From contig NZ_PYOO01000015.1 in assembly GCF_003026395.1 (NCBI RefSeq), forward strand, positions 1 to 64,000: DNA of 64,000 bases, given 5' to 3'. Shown here piece after piece: positions 30,305-42,221 of the stretch. Positions within the stretch are counted from its first letter, which is position 1. Each line of letters starts with the position of its first letter. The notes beneath the pieces are model-generated. The model did no database searches. It saw nothing but the letters and a program-made list of their open reading frames with translations, and was not told the origin of the DNA. Position numbers and translations under genes: made by a program. This DNA comes from Photobacterium iliopiscarium. Its GTDB lineage: Bacteria; Pseudomonadota; Gammaproteobacteria; Enterobacterales; Vibrionaceae.

Positions 30305-31252
30305 TTATGGCATTGCATCAAGTTCTTCGCCTTCTTTCTCTACTGGCGTTGGCATTAAGTGCTCACGGGTAATACCCAATTTAAGCGCTAACGCGGATGC
30401 CACATAGATTGAAGAATACGTACCGATAGTAATACCCAGCAATAAAGCTAATGCAAAACCTTGAATCATCGCACCGCCTTTTAAGAACAAGGCAATGACA
30501 ACAAACAAAGTGGTACTCGAAGTAATTAATGTTCGACTTAATGTTTGAGAAAGTGAACTATTCATAATTTCTTCAGCAGTTTGCTTACGCATCTTACGGA
30601 AATTTTCTCGAATACGGTCAAACACCACGATAGTATCGTTAAGTGAGTAACCCACTACCGTTAGCAATGCCGCCACAATAGTTAAATCAACTTCAATTTG
30701 TAATATCGAAAAAATACCAACGGTAATGATAATATCGTGTGCTAACGATAACACCGCACCAGCAGCTAAACGCCATTCAAAACGCACCGAGACATAAAGT
30801 AGAATACAAAGTAGTGCAATTAAAATTGCTAAACCACCCGCTTCTGCCAATTCATCGCCCACATTAGGACCAACAAATTCCACTCGGCGCATTTCAACTT
30901 GCTGACCCGTTCCGGTTTTTAAAGCATCAATGATCTGGTTGCCCAGAACTTCGCCTTTAATACCATCACGAGGTTGTAGTCGTACCATAACATCGCGTGC
31001 AGTACCAAAATTCTGTACAATTGCATCGCCAAAACCTGACTCTGCTAATGATTCTCGAATTAAAGGTAAATCCGCCGGATTTTTAAAGCTCACTTCAATT
31101 AGCGTACCGCCAGTAAAGTCTAAGCCCCAATTCAAACCTTTGGTTGATATTGTCGTAATAGAAGCAATAATCATCATTAACGAGAAAATAAACGCTAACT
31201 TTGACCAACGCATAAAGTCAGTAACTTTATCTGTATTCAATAATTGTTTCAT
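30305..31252 (-). CDS. secF: Protein translocase subunit SecF
   Basis: This 315-residue inner-membrane protein uses the proton motive force with SecD to help release of proteins exported through SecYEG. The first transmembrane helix is at about 15-37. The periplasmic P1 domain starts with GLNWGLDFTGGTLIEVSF. The five C-terminal helices include VVGYSLNDTIVVFDRIREN, the family signature, and end in GTYSSIYVASALAL. It starts 12 nt after secD and is the last gene of the series. Confidence 0.97.
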   Translation of the reverse strand: MKQLLNTDKVTDFMRWSKLAFIFSLMMIIASITTISTKGLNWGLDFTGGTLIEVSFKNPADLPLIRESLAESGFGDAIVQNFGTARDVMVRLQPRDGIKGEVLGNQIIDALKTGTGQQVEMRRVEFVGPNVGDELAEAGGLAILIALLCILLYVSVRFEWRLAAGAVLSLAHDIIITVGIFSILQIEVDLTIVAALLTVVGYSLNDTIVVFDRIRENFRKMRKQTAEEIMNSSLSQTLSRTLITSSTTLFVVIALFLKGGAMIQGFALALLLGITIGTYSSIYVASALALKLGITREHLMPTPVEKEGEELDAMP

Positions 31253-31264
31253 TTATGCGTCCTC

Positions 31265-33118
31265 CTAAATTGACAACTTATCTACGCGTTTGCCGCCATA
31301 GACTAAGTTAACCACAGCACGAGTACCGACAATCGCAGTAAACATCGACGTCAAAATACCGATCGATAATGTCACAGCAAAACCTTTAATTGCACCTGTA
31401 CCAACAGCAAACAAAATAATCGCTGTCATTAAGGTGGTGATATTGGCATCGGCAATGGTACTAAACGCATTGGCATAACCTTGTTGAATCGCTTGCTGAG
31501 GACTTCGCCCATCACGTAACTCTTCACGAATACGTTCAAAGATAAGCACGTTAGCATCAACCGCCATACCCACCGTTAATACAATCCCGGCAATACCTGG
31601 CAAGGTCATGGTTGCACCTGGGATCATCGACATTATGCCAATAATTAACACTAGGTTCATCATCAATGCTAAGTTCGCGATCAAACCAAAACCACGGTAA
31701 TACAATAAGGTAAATAGCATTACAGCGACCATGCCCCAGATACACGCCTGAATACCCATATCGATATTCTGTTGACCCATAGATGGACCAATGGTGCGTT
31801 CTTCAACAATGGAAATCGGTGCAATCAACGCACCTGCACGTAATAACAATGCAAGGTTGTGCGCTTCTGGCTGTGAATCAATGCCTGTAATACGGAAGTT
31901 ACGTCCAAGTGCCGTTTGAATGGTCGCTTGGTTAATCACTTCTTCGTGTTTTTCAAGAATGACTTTACCTTCAGAGCTACGATTACCGCTGTCTTTGTAC
32001 TCAGTAAATACGGTGGCCATTAATTTGCCAACGTTATTACGTGAGAACGCCGTCATTTTGCTGCCGCCTTCGGTATCAAGCGAAATATTCACCTGAGGAC
32101 GTCCATATTCATCAGCACTTGATGTCGCATCTGTAATATGAGAACCCGCCAAAATAATACGCTTTTTCAATACCGCAGGACGACCATCACGGGTCATCTT
32201 AACTTCACTGCCCGCAGGAACTCGTCCCGCAGCAGCAGCCGCAAGATCAGCATTACTATCAACTTCACGGAACTCAAGCGTCGCTGTTGCGCCTAAAATT
32301 TCTTTAGCACGCGCAGTATCTTGAACACCCGGTAGCTCAACCACAATACGGTTAGCACCTTGGCGTTGTACTAATGGTTCGGCAACGCCTAATTCATTAA
32401 CACGGTTACGTAAAATCGTAATATTTTGATCAACAGCATAATTACGAATTTCTTGAAGACGTGCTTCAGAGAAACTAGCGATTAATACAAAACGTCCTTT
32501 CGCGTCACTTTCAGTAAAGATCATATCGGGATGAAGAGGCTCTAATACCGCTTTTGCCTGCTCAAGTTGAGCCGCATCACGTAAACGTATAGAAACCGTT
32601 TCTTTACTTTTATCAATGGCACGATAACGAATTTTATCTTGGCGTAGTTCAGTTCTGAATGTTTCTTCTTGCTGACCTAATAGCTTTTCCATCGCTGCAT
32701 CCATATCCACTTCCATAAGGAAATGAACACCACCACGCAAGTCTAAGCCAAGCTTCATCGGTGTAGCACCAATAGCTTCTAACCAAGAGGGTGTTGAGGG
32801 TGCAAGATTGAGTGCAACAATATATTTGTCGCCTAACTCACTATTAAGAATATCGCGGGCACTAATTTGAATATCAGTATCTTTAAAACGGACCAATATA
32901 GAGCCATTTTCAAATACAACTGATTTATAGGGGATATTGTTCTTTTTTAAATCTTCGGTGACAGTATCCAAAGCGGTCATAGTAACTGAGGCGCCACGCG
33001 CCCCAGTTATTTGAATCGCTGGATCTTCACCGTATACGTTGGGAAGTGCATAAAGCAAACCTATAATTAGCGCGAACAACACTAACAAGTTCTTCCACAG
33101 AGGGTATCGGTTAAGCAC
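31265..33118 (-). CDS. secD: Protein translocase subunit SecD
   Basis: This 617-residue RND-like inner-membrane protein is the partner of SecF. A first helix at about 7-25 is followed by a long periplasmic P1 domain that contains [16 protein letters not shown] and the base segments. The C-terminal six-helix domain has [19 protein letters not shown], with the aspartate needed for proton coupling, and [17 protein letters not shown]. The start is GTG, with AAGGA 8 nt upstream. Length matches E. coli SecD. It lies between yajC (36-nt gap) and secF. Confidence 0.97.
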   Translation of the reverse strand: MLNRYPLWKNLLVLFALIIGLLYALPNVYGEDPAIQITGARGASVTMTALDTVTEDLKKNNIPYKSVVFENGSILVRFKDTDIQISARDILNSELGDKYIVALNLAPSTPSWLEAIGATPMKLGLDLRGGVHFLMEVDMDAAMEKLLGQQEETFRTELRQDKIRYRAIDKSKETVSIRLRDAAQLEQAKAVLEPLHPDMIFTESDAKGRFVLIASFSEARLQEIRNYAVDQNITILRNRVNELGVAEPLVQRQGANRIVVELPGVQDTARAKEILGATATLEFREVDSNADLAAAAAGRVPAGSEVKMTRDGRPAVLKKRIILAGSHITDATSSADEYGRPQVNISLDTEGGSKMTAFSRNNVGKLMATVFTEYKDSGNRSSEGKVILEKHEEVINQATIQTALGRNFRITGIDSQPEAHNLALLLRAGALIAPISIVEERTIGPSMGQQNIDMGIQACIWGMVAVMLFTLLYYRGFGLIANLALMMNLVLIIGIMSMIPGATMTLPGIAGIVLTVGMAVDANVLIFERIREELRDGRSPQQAIQQGYANAFSTIADANITTLMTAIILFAVGTGAIKGFAVTLSIGILTSMFTAIVGTRAVVNLVYGGKRVDKLSI

Positions 33119-33154
33119 TGCTATGATCCTTCAAAGCGAATGTTTTTTATAGTC

Positions 33155-33490
33155 TTATAAAGACTTCATTGTGCCTTTTGGCAAAACGGCTGTAATGAAG
33201 TCTTTTTTAATAGTCACTTCAGTATTGTCGTTTAGCGCAATAACAATGTAATCACTTTCAGATGAAGACTTTGTAATACGACCTAAAAGACCACCGTTTG
33301 TCATTACTTCATCGCCTTTACTCATCGAGCTCATTAGCGTTTTGTGTTCTTTAACACGCTTAGCTTGTGGACGGTAGATCATGAAGTAAAAAATTACAGC
33401 GAACAGACCCAGCATAATGAATAACTGGTATGGTGAACCTTGAGAAGCACCTTCAGTTGCAGCATGTGCTTGAGAGATAAAAAAGCTCAT
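33155..33490 (-). CDS. yajC: Preprotein translocase accessory subunit YajC
   Basis: This 111-residue inner-membrane protein has one transmembrane helix at about 22-42 (LFIMLGLFAVIFYFMIYRPQ) and a C-terminal cytoplasmic SH3-like domain (GDEVMTNGGLLGRITK). It copurifies with SecDF and YidC in E. coli. The order tgt-yajC-secD-secF is conserved. The length is one residue longer than in E. coli. Confidence 0.97.
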   Translation of the reverse strand: MSFFISQAHAATEGASQGSPYQLFIMLGLFAVIFYFMIYRPQAKRVKEHKTLMSSMSKGDEVMTNGGLLGRITKSSSESDYIVIALNDNTEVTIKKDFITAVLPKGTMKSL

Positions 33491-33516
33491 TTATAACGTC
33501 CTCGATTTATTATGAT

Positions 33517-34686
<1,170 letters not shown>

Positions 34687-34733
34687 TCATGGGATTAAGC
34701 CCCACAGGCTATTGCCTGATCAGCCACAAAAAT

Positions 34734-34756
34734 AATGGTCGTTTATAACGGCCATT
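34734..34756 (-). terminator. Hairpin between queA and tgt
   Basis: AATGGTCGTT (34734-34743) and AACGGCCATT (34747-34756) form a 10-bp stem with one G-T pair and a 3-nt loop. The minus strand continues ATTTTTG. It lies in the 296-nt queA-tgt gap, which otherwise shows nothing I recognise, and may be a weak terminator that makes tgt depend partly on its own promoter. Confidence 0.55.
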
Positions 34757-34940
34757 GTCGCTCTCTACATTAGGGTTATCGTAAATAGGCATAACCATAA
34801 AGTGGAGCAAAAATGCTTTTATTCTGTTGTAAATACTACATAAATAAATTTATATCATGTAGCAGAGACAACAAAGGCCGCAATTGTAACAAAAAGCAGC
34901 CTAAATACTTAATTTTTAATAAGTGTTAACGTTATCGGTA

Positions 34941-35993
34941 TCACACATTTTTACGGGTAATAAACATCGAATCGCCATAACTAAAGAAACGATATTGATT
35001 AGCCACTGCTTGATGATAAGCATTCATGGTGTACTCATAACTAGCAAATGCACTCACTAGCATAATCAGTGTCGATTCAGGCAAATGGAAATTAGTAATT
35101 AATACATCCACTAACTGGAATTGATACCCAGGGAAAATAAAAATTTCTGTATCACCAAAAAAAGGTTTTAGCTCAGTACCCTTCTTAATCGCATCTTGTG
35201 CTGCACTTTCTAGTGAGCGTACTGATGTTGTACCAACCGCAATAACACGGCCGCCATTAGCACGGGTTTCATTAACCGCAGTAACAACCTCTTCAGGCAC
35301 TTCAACATATTCAGAATGCATGTGGTGATCATTAATGTCATCAACACGTACAGGCTGGAATGTTCCCGCACCAACATGCAAGGTCACAAAGGCAAAATTA
35401 ACGCCTTTCACTTTTAGATCAGCCATCAGCTTCTCGTCAAAGTGTAAACCCGCAGTAGGCGCTGCAACTGCACCCGGTTTAGCGTTATAAACCGTTTGGT
35501 AGCGCTCTTTATCTGCATCTTCGTCTGGACGATCTATGTACGGTGGTAATGGCATATGCCCCACCTGATCTAAAATCTCTAAGACGGTTTTATCGCTGTT
35601 AAAACGAATTTCAAATAACGTATCGTGGCGAGCAACCATTACCGCAGAAAACTCACCATGTTCACCTAATAACAATTCCATACCAGGCTTTGGTGGTTTA
35701 GATGCGCGCACATGAGCAAGAATGGATTTATCATCCAGCATTCGCTCAACTAACACTTCAATTTTACCACCAGACGCTTTATGACCATACATACGCGCAG
35801 GAATAACACGGGTATTATTAAAAACCAATAAATCCCCAGCCTCGACCAGATCTAACACATCTTTAAAACCTTTATGTGCTAATTCACCAGTGTTGCCTGT
35901 CATATGTAGCAAACGACTCGCGGTACGTTCAGGTTGTGGATAGCGAGCAATTAGCTCATCTGGTAACTCAAAATCAAAATCAGAAACTTGCAT
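34941..35993 (-). CDS. queA: S-adenosylmethionine:tRNA ribosyltransferase-isomerase
   Basis: This 350-residue enzyme transfers and isomerises the ribosyl part of SAM to preQ1-tRNA, forming epoxyqueuosine. Family segments visible are [61 protein letters not shown] and [14 protein letters not shown] start it at the ATG at 35993 with AAGGCG upstream; the frame is open for 24 codons more, without family similarity. It is divergent from the CBS-domain gene. Confidence 0.97.
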   Translation of the reverse strand: MQVSDFDFELPDELIARYPQPERTASRLLHMTGNTGELAHKGFKDVLDLVEAGDLLVFNNTRVIPARMYGHKASGGKIEVLVERMLDDKSILAHVRASKPPKPGMELLLGEHGEFSAVMVARHDTLFEIRFNSDKTVLEILDQVGHMPLPPYIDRPDEDADKERYQTVYNAKPGAVAAPTAGLHFDEKLMADLKVKGVNFAFVTLHVGAGTFQPVRVDDINDHHMHSEYVEVPEEVVTAVNETRANGGRVIAVGTTSVRSLESAAQDAIKKGTELKPFFGDTEIFIFPGYQFQLVDVLITNFHLPESTLIMLVSAFASYEYTMNAYHQAVANQYRFFSYGDSMFITRKNV

Positions 35994-36264
35994 CGTAATA
36001 CGCCTTAAATAACAGCAAGCGGGCATTATACTTAACTCCACCAAAGATGCGAAACCCCGTAGCAATTAAAGCATAGATTCCATCAAAAAATGATCGCCAT
36101 CCCCGTTACTCAGTCTTGATTGAATAATTAAAGATGCCGTTTAATCATTCATGATATGTGAAATTTATGACCACCGTCATAGGATAATCACCCATAATTC
36201 GCTACATTCAAAAGAGTCAATTACGAATAATATCTTAGCGATTAGATAAAAGACGGAGGTTTCT

Positions 36265-36750
36265 ATGTTTACTGTTGCCGATATGATGACACTAAAGCCG
36301 CATACATTGTCACGCAATGACACCTTATTTGATGCCAAAGAAATGATGCAAACCCAGTCTATTCGTCACATCCCCATTACTGACCATAATCATCACTTAT
36401 TAGGCTTAATTTCTCAGCGAGATGTTCTTGCCGCTCAAGACTCTAATTTAAAATCAGTGATTACCAACCCTTGTTACTCACCACTAGAAGTCTTACTCGA
36501 GCATTGCATGAACCGTAATATTTTTAGTGTCGATAGCCATGCAGGCCTTAAAGAAGCGGCGCTGTATATGCAAAAAAATCAAATCGGTTGTTTGCCTGTA
36601 CTTGAAAATAAACAACTGGTAGGAATTATTACAAATAGTGATTTTGTTGCAATTGCGGTGACATTGTTAGAAATGCAAGATGAAGTAGATCCTATAGAAC
36701 AAGACAACCTTGATGAACTTGATGATATCGATATAGCCCGTGACTTATAA
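36265..36750 (+). CDS. Tandem CBS-domain protein
   Basis: This 161-residue soluble protein consists of two CBS domains: about 1-62 (VADMMTLKPHTLSRNDTLFDA, RHIPITDHNHHLLGLISQRDVL) and about 75-140 (MNRNIFSVDSHAGLKEAALYM, IGCLPVLENKQLVGIITNSDFV). CBS pairs bind adenine nucleotides and usually sense energy state; the target here is unknown. A short acidic C-terminal tail (DEVDPIEQDNLDELDDIDI) ends the protein. GGAGG lies 7 nt before the ATG. It is single, between divergent queA and convergent aceA. Confidence 0.88.
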   Translation: MFTVADMMTLKPHTLSRNDTLFDAKEMMQTQSIRHIPITDHNHHLLGLISQRDVLAAQDSNLKSVITNPCYSPLEVLLEHCMNRNIFSVDSHAGLKEAALYMQKNQIGCLPVLENKQLVGIITNSDFVAIAVTLLEMQDEVDPIEQDNLDELDDIDIARDL

Positions 36751-36759
36751 CAGCCACTA

Positions 36760-36780
36760 AAAAGGGAGCATCATGCTCCC
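36760..36780 (-). terminator. Terminator of aceBA
   Basis: GGGAGCAT and ATGCTCCC (36764-36780) form a perfect stem, and the minus strand continues with five T. The + strand side has no T-run, so it serves aceA. Confidence 0.82.
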
Positions 36781-36811
36781 CTCGATAGATTAATTTCCGT
36801 AGATAATACGT

Positions 36812-38122
36812 TTACTTAAACTGTTCTTCTTCAGTTGATCCTGTTAAAGCCGTCACTGACGAATTACCACCTTGAATAGTATTGGTCATAGTATCAAAGT
36901 AGCCAGTACCCACTTCTTGTTGATGAGCAACAAAAGTGTAGCCTTTATTCGCCGCTTCAAACTCAGGACGCTGTACTTTTTCAACGTAATGACGCATCCC
37001 TTCACCTTGTGCATAAGCATGAGCAAGTTCAAACATGTTGAACCACATATTATGAATACCCGCGAGCGTAATAAACTGATACTTATAACCCATGTCCGCT
37101 AATGCTTGTTGGAATTTAGCGATAGTTTCAGCATCAAGGTTCTTTTCCCAATTAAACGACGGTGAACAGTTATAGGCTAATAACTGATCAGGGTATTGCT
37201 CATGAATCGCTTCAGCAAATTTACGCGCTTCTTCTAAACATGGCTTGGCAGTTTCACACCAAATTAAATCCGCATAAGGTGCATATGCCAAACCACGCGA
37301 AATAGCCTGATCAATCCCCGCACGAACACGGTAAAAACCTTCGGCAGAGCGATCGCCAATAATAAAATCTTTATCATATAAATCACAATCTGACGTTAAC
37401 AGATCTGCCGCATTCGCATCAGTACGTGCAATCACTAACGTTGTCGTTCCCGCCACATCAGCCGCTAAACGTGCTGCCACTAACTTTTGCACCGCTTCTT
37501 GGGTTGGGACTAATACTTTACCGCCCATATGACCACATTTTTTCACTGATGCTAATTGATCTTCAAAGTGCACCCCAGCCGCACCCGCTTCAATCATATT
37601 ACGCATCAATTCATACGCATTTAGCACCCCACCAAAACCCGCTTCTGCATCAGCGACAATCGGCAAGAAATAATCAATGCCATCAGAGGGTGAGCCACCA
37701 TTAGACCATTGAATTTGATCTGCACGACGAAAAGAATTGTTAATACGCTTTACCACCGCAGGTACTGAATCTACTGGGTATAAAGACTGATCAGGGTACA
37801 TCGCTGAGGCGGTATTATTATCGGCTGCAACTTGCCAACCCGATAAATAAATCGCTTCAATACCGGCTTTTGCTTGTTGAACCGCTTGCCCACCTGTTAA
37901 TGCACCTAAACAGTTAACATAGCCTTTTTTAGCACTACCATTAACCAATTCCCATAATTTATCAGCCCCGCGCTGAGCTATAGTGTTTTCAGGAATAAAC
38001 GAACCACGAAGATTAACCACTTCTTCTGCGGTATAAGTACGTTTAACGTGTTTCCAGCGTGGATTTTCAGCCCAATCTTTTTCTAAGGCTGCAATTTGTT
38101 GTTGGCGAGTTAATGTCATCAT
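36812..38122 (-). CDS. aceA: Isocitrate lyase
   Basis: This 436-residue enzyme splits isocitrate into glyoxylate and succinate, the first step of the glyoxylate shunt used on acetate or fatty acids. The catalytic cysteine is in [15 protein letters not shown]. Other family signatures are [38 protein letters not shown] and [12 protein letters not shown]. Length is close to E. coli AceA. It follows aceB by 34 nt in one operon. No aceK (isocitrate dehydrogenase kinase) follows, unlike E. coli; the operon ends in a terminator. Confidence 0.98.
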   Translation of the reverse strand: MMTLTRQQQIAALEKDWAENPRWKHVKRTYTAEEVVNLRGSFIPENTIAQRGADKLWELVNGSAKKGYVNCLGALTGGQAVQQAKAGIEAIYLSGWQVAADNNTASAMYPDQSLYPVDSVPAVVKRINNSFRRADQIQWSNGGSPSDGIDYFLPIVADAEAGFGGVLNAYELMRNMIEAGAAGVHFEDQLASVKKCGHMGGKVLVPTQEAVQKLVAARLAADVAGTTTLVIARTDANAADLLTSDCDLYDKDFIIGDRSAEGFYRVRAGIDQAISRGLAYAPYADLIWCETAKPCLEEARKFAEAIHEQYPDQLLAYNCSPSFNWEKNLDAETIAKFQQALADMGYKYQFITLAGIHNMWFNMFELAHAYAQGEGMRHYVEKVQRPEFEAANKGYTFVAHQQEVGTGYFDTMTNTIQGGNSSVTALTGSTEEEQFK

Positions 38123-38156
38123 AATATCCCTCTAATCACTTGGCGGTAATCCGTTA

Positions 38157-39770
38157 TTACACTAAATAGTCATAACCTTTTAAGGTCAGGAAGTTGTCTA
38201 ACTCATCACTAGTGGCTAAGTGCGACATTAAATAGGTAGCCTCATCAAAACGTCCATTTTCAATTCGCTCTTGGCCTAACTCTTGTTGCAATACTTGCAT
38301 TTCTTCAGTCAACATTTGTGCAAATAAGGCTTTAGTAACCACTTGACCATTAGATAAAGTCTTACCGTGTTTTATCCATTGCCAAATTGAGGCACGTGCA
38401 ATTTCCGCGGTTGCCGCATCTTCCATTAAACCGTAAATAGGCACACAACCATTACCTGAAATCCATGCTTCAATATATTGCACCGCCACTCGAATATTAT
38501 GCCGCATACCCACTTCGGTTCGTTCACCATCACAAGGGGCTAATAATTCAGCCGCAGTAATAGGCGCATCGTCTTCTCGACTAATATTTAATTGATTAAC
38601 ACGCTGATCGAGCACTTCATCAAAAATAGCGCGCGCAGTATCGGCTAACCCGGGATGAGCAACCCATGTGCCATCGTGACCATTGTTGGCCTCAAGTGTT
38701 TTGTCCGTTTGAATCTTATTTAATACCCATGCTTGTTGCTTGGGATCTTTCGCTGGAATAAATGCCGCCATACCGCCCATTGCTAATGCACCACGACGAT
38801 GACAAGTACGGACTAATAACCGTGAATAAGCATTAAGAAATGGTTTTTCCATGGTCACCACTTGGCGATCAGGTAAAATACGATCAGGGAAATTACGTAA
38901 GGTTTTTATATAACTAAAGATATAATCCCAACGTCCACAATTAAGGCCAACAATATGTTCTTTAAGACTAAATAATATTTCATCCATCTCAAACGCGGCC
39001 GGTAACGTTTCAATCAAGACCGTTGCTTTAATAGTACCGCGCGTTAACCCAAATTGGTCTTCGGTAAAACTAAACACATCACTCCACCATGCCGCTTCTC
39101 TAAAACTTTGTAGCTTAGGCAAATAGAAATAAGGGCCGCTGCCTTTGGCTAATAACGCTTGGTGGTTCAAATAAAAATACAGTGCAAAATCAAGTAAAGC
39201 TCCCGGAATTGGCTGCCCATTCCAGAGTATATTTTTTTCAAGTAAATGCAGACCACGAACACGACAAATCAATACCGCAGGATCATCATCAAGCTGATAT
39301 AACTTACCTGTTTTAGGATGGGTATAACTGATGGTGCCATTAACTGCATCACGTAGATTCTGATGACCATCAATAATCGCATTCCACGACGGAGAAAATG
39401 AATCTTCAAAGTCTGCCATAAAGACTTTTACATTGGCATTTAGCGCATTAATGACCATTTTACGATCAACGGGACCTGTGATTTCAACGCGACGATCTTG
39501 TAAATCATGAGGAATATTTTGTATTTTCCACTCCGACTCTCTAATCGCCTGAGTCGTAGGTAAAAAATCAAGAAGTTGGCCACGATCAATGGCTAATTGC
39601 TGCAATTCACGAGCCTCTAATAATAACGGAACGCGTTCAGCAAATCGTTCAACTAACTGCGCAATAAACAATAAAGCGTCAGTCGTTAAAATCTGTTGTT
39701 GATGCTCCGTCAGAGGTTGTGGCAGAAATAACTGGGAATGAGCATTGGCTTGAATGGCTGTGTCTGTCAT
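38157..39770 (-). CDS. aceB: Malate synthase A
   Basis: This 537-residue enzyme condenses glyoxylate and acetyl-CoA to malate. Family signatures include VFMADFEDSFSPSWNAIIDGHQNL, RPRGLHLLEKN (as CRVRGLHLLEKN), the catalytic-core KATVLIETLPAAFEMDEIL and GLNCGRWDYIFSYIKT, and GNGCVPIYGLMEDAATAEI. Length is that of the A isoform, not the longer GlcB. It is first in the aceBA operon. Confidence 0.98.
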   Translation of the reverse strand: MTDTAIQANAHSQLFLPQPLTEHQQQILTTDALLFIAQLVERFAERVPLLLEARELQQLAIDRGQLLDFLPTTQAIRESEWKIQNIPHDLQDRRVEITGPVDRKMVINALNANVKVFMADFEDSFSPSWNAIIDGHQNLRDAVNGTISYTHPKTGKLYQLDDDPAVLICRVRGLHLLEKNILWNGQPIPGALLDFALYFYLNHQALLAKGSGPYFYLPKLQSFREAAWWSDVFSFTEDQFGLTRGTIKATVLIETLPAAFEMDEILFSLKEHIVGLNCGRWDYIFSYIKTLRNFPDRILPDRQVVTMEKPFLNAYSRLLVRTCHRRGALAMGGMAAFIPAKDPKQQAWVLNKIQTDKTLEANNGHDGTWVAHPGLADTARAIFDEVLDQRVNQLNISREDDAPITAAELLAPCDGERTEVGMRHNIRVAVQYIEAWISGNGCVPIYGLMEDAATAEIARASIWQWIKHGKTLSNGQVVTKALFAQMLTEEMQVLQQELGQERIENGRFDEATYLMSHLATSDELDNFLTLKGYDYLV

Positions 39771-40362
39771 ATAGCACCTCCAGCATGTAACTTAATCACT
39801 ACTTTTATCAATAACAAAAGTAATGATTCCCTGTTGAATTATCTTAAGCACATGTTTACGTTGCCGTAACCTCGCGCATAATGCAAATAACACCAAATTC
39901 ACGCATCGCCAAAGGAAAAACAAAAACCTTTAAATTTATAGAGTTACAAAAGATGTATACCTGTGCAATCTCCTTAATTCTTAACAATCTTAGCAATTAA
40001 CTCGGAATTTAGATTTATCCATAAACAATACTTTTTTGTATCTATTTACGTAATTAAATTACAAAGCATCATTTTAAAATCATTATTTAAAAAAGTGTTT
40101 TAAACAAACTGTTATATTTATATGCAACATAACAGTTTGATTAATAAAATATTAAGTCTTATTCAAAAGAAAAAATCAAATAATTAAAAATAATAACTAA
40201 CAAAATAATTACGACGTTAATTTGCACGCAGAAATAAATTAAACCAACAAAACAGTAAGTTATAGATAATTCACTCGATAATATAATATTTTAATTATTA
40301 TTGAAAAATTGATATTTTCAACTAAAAACAACGTAAAATAACGATCGTGGATATAACACTAA
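39771..40362. other. AT-rich intergenic region upstream of aceB
   Basis: About 590 nt of very AT-rich sequence between aceB and the oxyR terminator. It must include the aceB promoter. No gene, clear operator or repeat was recognised, though homopolymeric A/T tracts are dense from about 40020 to 40330. Confidence 0.4.
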
Positions 40363-40430
40363 TAAAAAAACCTGAACAACGATAATAACCACATTAATAT
40401 TACCGCGGGTTATTGATCATTACTTCAGGC
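40363..40430 (-). terminator. Long terminator hairpin of oxyR
   Basis: On the minus strand the arms CCTGAAGTAATGATCAATAACC and GGTTATTATCGTTGTTCAGG pair with few mismatches around a 17-nt loop, followed by seven T. The stem of about 20 bp is unusually long for an intrinsic terminator. Confidence 0.75.
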
Positions 40431-40461
40431 TTCTTGTACGACAATAATAACGAAAAAAGGC

Positions 40462-41364
40462 TTATAATAAGCTTTTAACTATTTCGCCTAATTTTTCAAA
40501 TGTTGCAACACGGCTTGACGTCGGCCGCCATACTAAACCAATCTCACGATAAGCATCTTTACCTGGTGGCTCAATAACGACCAAATTTTGGTTCTCTAAA
40601 ATGCCATGTTTAATTGCCATCTGTGGAATAAACGTTGTGCCTAAACCATTAGCAACCATTTGTACCACGGTATGTAAACTCGTGGCTGTAAATGGATTGA
40701 TTTTTTCTTTCGCCGTCAATTGACATGCCGATACTGCATGTTCAGTTAAACAATGCTCTTTCTCTAATAAGAACACTGACTTATCAGGTAAATCTGCATA
40801 GTGTAGCGGCATCGTTACTGAAGATGCTTGTTGTTTACTGATCACCATCTTAAACGCATCGCGTCCAACCACTTTGCTAGCCATACCATGGATATCAACG
40901 GGTAATGCTAAAATTAACACATCCATTTCACCATGTTGCAGCGCTGCTAATAAATTGGTGGTGGTATCTTCCCGCAATAATAAATTCAATTTAGGGTATA
41001 ACGCATTCACCTGCTGCACTAAACCACACAGCAAAAATGGCGCAATAGTTGGAATACAGCCGACCCGTAATGGCCCTTCCATACCATCACCGCAGCAACG
41101 AGAAAGCTCGATCAAGTCACGACTGCACGCTAATAATTCTCGTGCTCTTTCTACCACTTGTTCTCCCATTGATGTAAACACTAAGGTTTTAGCCTTTGTA
41201 TCCCGTTCAACAAGATGGCAGTCGAGTAACTCCTCAAGATTTTGAATACCAGAACTTAATGTCGACTGGCTCACAAAACACCGTTTAGCTGCTTCGCCAA
41301 AATGGTGTGTTTCCGATAGAGTAACTAAATAATGTAGCTGTTTAAGTGATGGAAATTTATTCAT
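40462..41364 (-). CDS. oxyR: Hydrogen-peroxide sensor OxyR
   Basis: This 300-residue LysR-family regulator activates antioxidant genes after peroxide forms a disulfide. The N-terminal HTH (about 5-65) is followed by the substrate-like domain. The redox pair is Cys205 and Cys214 (EKEHCLTEHAVSAC), with the same nine-residue spacing as E. coli Cys199 and Cys208, and the fold segment GLGTTFIPQMA is conserved. This supports OxyR over a generic LysR protein. It is divergent from a 2-Cys peroxiredoxin with 131 nt between, so it probably controls that gene and itself. Confidence 0.93.
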   Translation of the reverse strand: MNKFPSLKQLHYLVTLSETHHFGEAAKRCFVSQSTLSSGIQNLEELLDCHLVERDTKAKTLVFTSMGEQVVERARELLACSRDLIELSRCCGDGMEGPLRVGCIPTIAPFLLCGLVQQVNALYPKLNLLLREDTTTNLLAALQHGEMDVLILALPVDIHGMASKVVGRDAFKMVISKQQASSVTMPLHYADLPDKSVFLLEKEHCLTEHAVSACQLTAKEKINPFTATSLHTVVQMVANGLGTTFIPQMAIKHGILENQNLVVIEPPGKDAYREIGLVWRPTSSRVATFEKLGEIVKSLL

Positions 41365-41374
41365 CGTATTTTTC

Positions 41375-41428
41375 GATTACTTTAATCTGTTTATTCCGCT
41401 TTTTTCAATTTAACAGTTTCGCTATAGT
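41375..41428 (+). promoter_or_regulatory. Divergent oxyR-peroxiredoxin control region
   Basis: GATTACTTTAATC (41375-41387) is a dyad of the kind bound by LysR-type regulators, 10 nt upstream of the oxyR ATG. TATAGT (41423-41428) is a likely -10 for the peroxiredoxin gene, with no good -35, as expected for an activator-dependent promoter. I could not match the full four-element OxyR consensus. Confidence 0.45.
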
Positions 41429-41495
41429 TTGTCCCGTCCAAGTATGGAGCTGACCCAAAAAGGTTAGCAAACCCCAATATTTAAGGAGCACCAAA

Positions 41496-42107
41496 ATGGT
41501 ACTAGTAGGTCGTCAAGCACCAGATTTTACTGCTGCAGCTGTTCTCGGTAACGGCGAAATCGTTGATACTTTCAACTTTGCAGAATTTACTAAAGGTAAA
41601 AAAGCAGTAGTTTTCTTTTACCCACTAGACTTCACTTTCGTATGCCCATCTGAGCTTATTGCTTTTGATAAGCGCTTTGAAGATTTCCAAGCGAAGGGTG
41701 TAGAAATTATTGGTGTTTCAATTGATTCACAGTTCTCGCACAACGCATGGCGTAACACTGCTATTGAAGATGGCGGTATCGGTCAAGTTAAATACCCACT
41801 AGTTGCTGATATTAAGCACGAAATCTGTAAAGCTTACGATGTTGAGCATCCAGAAGCGGGTGTTGCTTTCCGTGGTTCTTTCCTTATCGATGAAGACGGC
41901 ATGGTTCGTCATCAAGTAGTTAACGACTTACCATTAGGTCGTAACATCGATGAAATGCTACGTATGGTTGATGCATTGAACTTCCACCAGAAGCATGGCG
42001 AAGTATGTCCTGCGCAGTGGGAAGAAGGTAAAGCAGGTATGGACGCATCACCAAAAGGTGTAGCGGACTACCTATCAGAGCACACTGCAGACTTAGGTAA
42101 GAAATAA
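41496..42107 (+). CDS. Typical 2-Cys peroxiredoxin
   Basis: This 203-residue thiol peroxidase reduces hydrogen peroxide and organic peroxides. The peroxidatic Cys50 is in PLDFTFVCPSE and the resolving Cys171 in GEVCPAQW. A GGIG loop at about 93-96 and a C-terminal extension ending DYLSEHTADLGKK resemble the GGLG/YF features of oxidation-sensitive peroxiredoxins, although the YF is YL here. AAGGAG lies 8 nt before the ATG. It is divergent from oxyR. It belongs to the Prx1 type rather than AhpC with an adjacent AhpF; no ahpF is nearby. Confidence 0.95.
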   Translation: MVLVGRQAPDFTAAAVLGNGEIVDTFNFAEFTKGKKAVVFFYPLDFTFVCPSELIAFDKRFEDFQAKGVEIIGVSIDSQFSHNAWRNTAIEDGGIGQVKYPLVADIKHEICKAYDVEHPEAGVAFRGSFLIDEDGMVRHQVVNDLPLGRNIDEMLRMVDALNFHQKHGEVCPAQWEEGKAGMDASPKGVADYLSEHTADLGKK

Positions 42108-42190
42108 TTACCTACTAACACCACGCTCACGGTGTTATGAATTGCATTAGTGCTACATAGAGCCAAAGTCAGCTCAAATAAAAATATAAT

Positions 42191-42221
42191 GAGGCCCGGA
42201 ATATACCGGGCCCTTTTTTTA
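42191..42221 (+). terminator. Terminator of the peroxiredoxin gene
   Basis: GGCCCGG and CCGGGCC around AATATA, followed by seven T, 84 nt past the stop codon. Confidence 0.9.

Noticed and set aside
36760-36780. Terminator for the CBS-domain gene on the + strand
   Set aside because: The stem is symmetrical, but only the minus strand has a T-run, so it is assigned to aceA.
39771-40362. Possible small gene or origin-like element in the AT-rich aceB upstream region
   Set aside because: No reading frame with start signals, no DnaA-box cluster and no tandem repeats could be seen.
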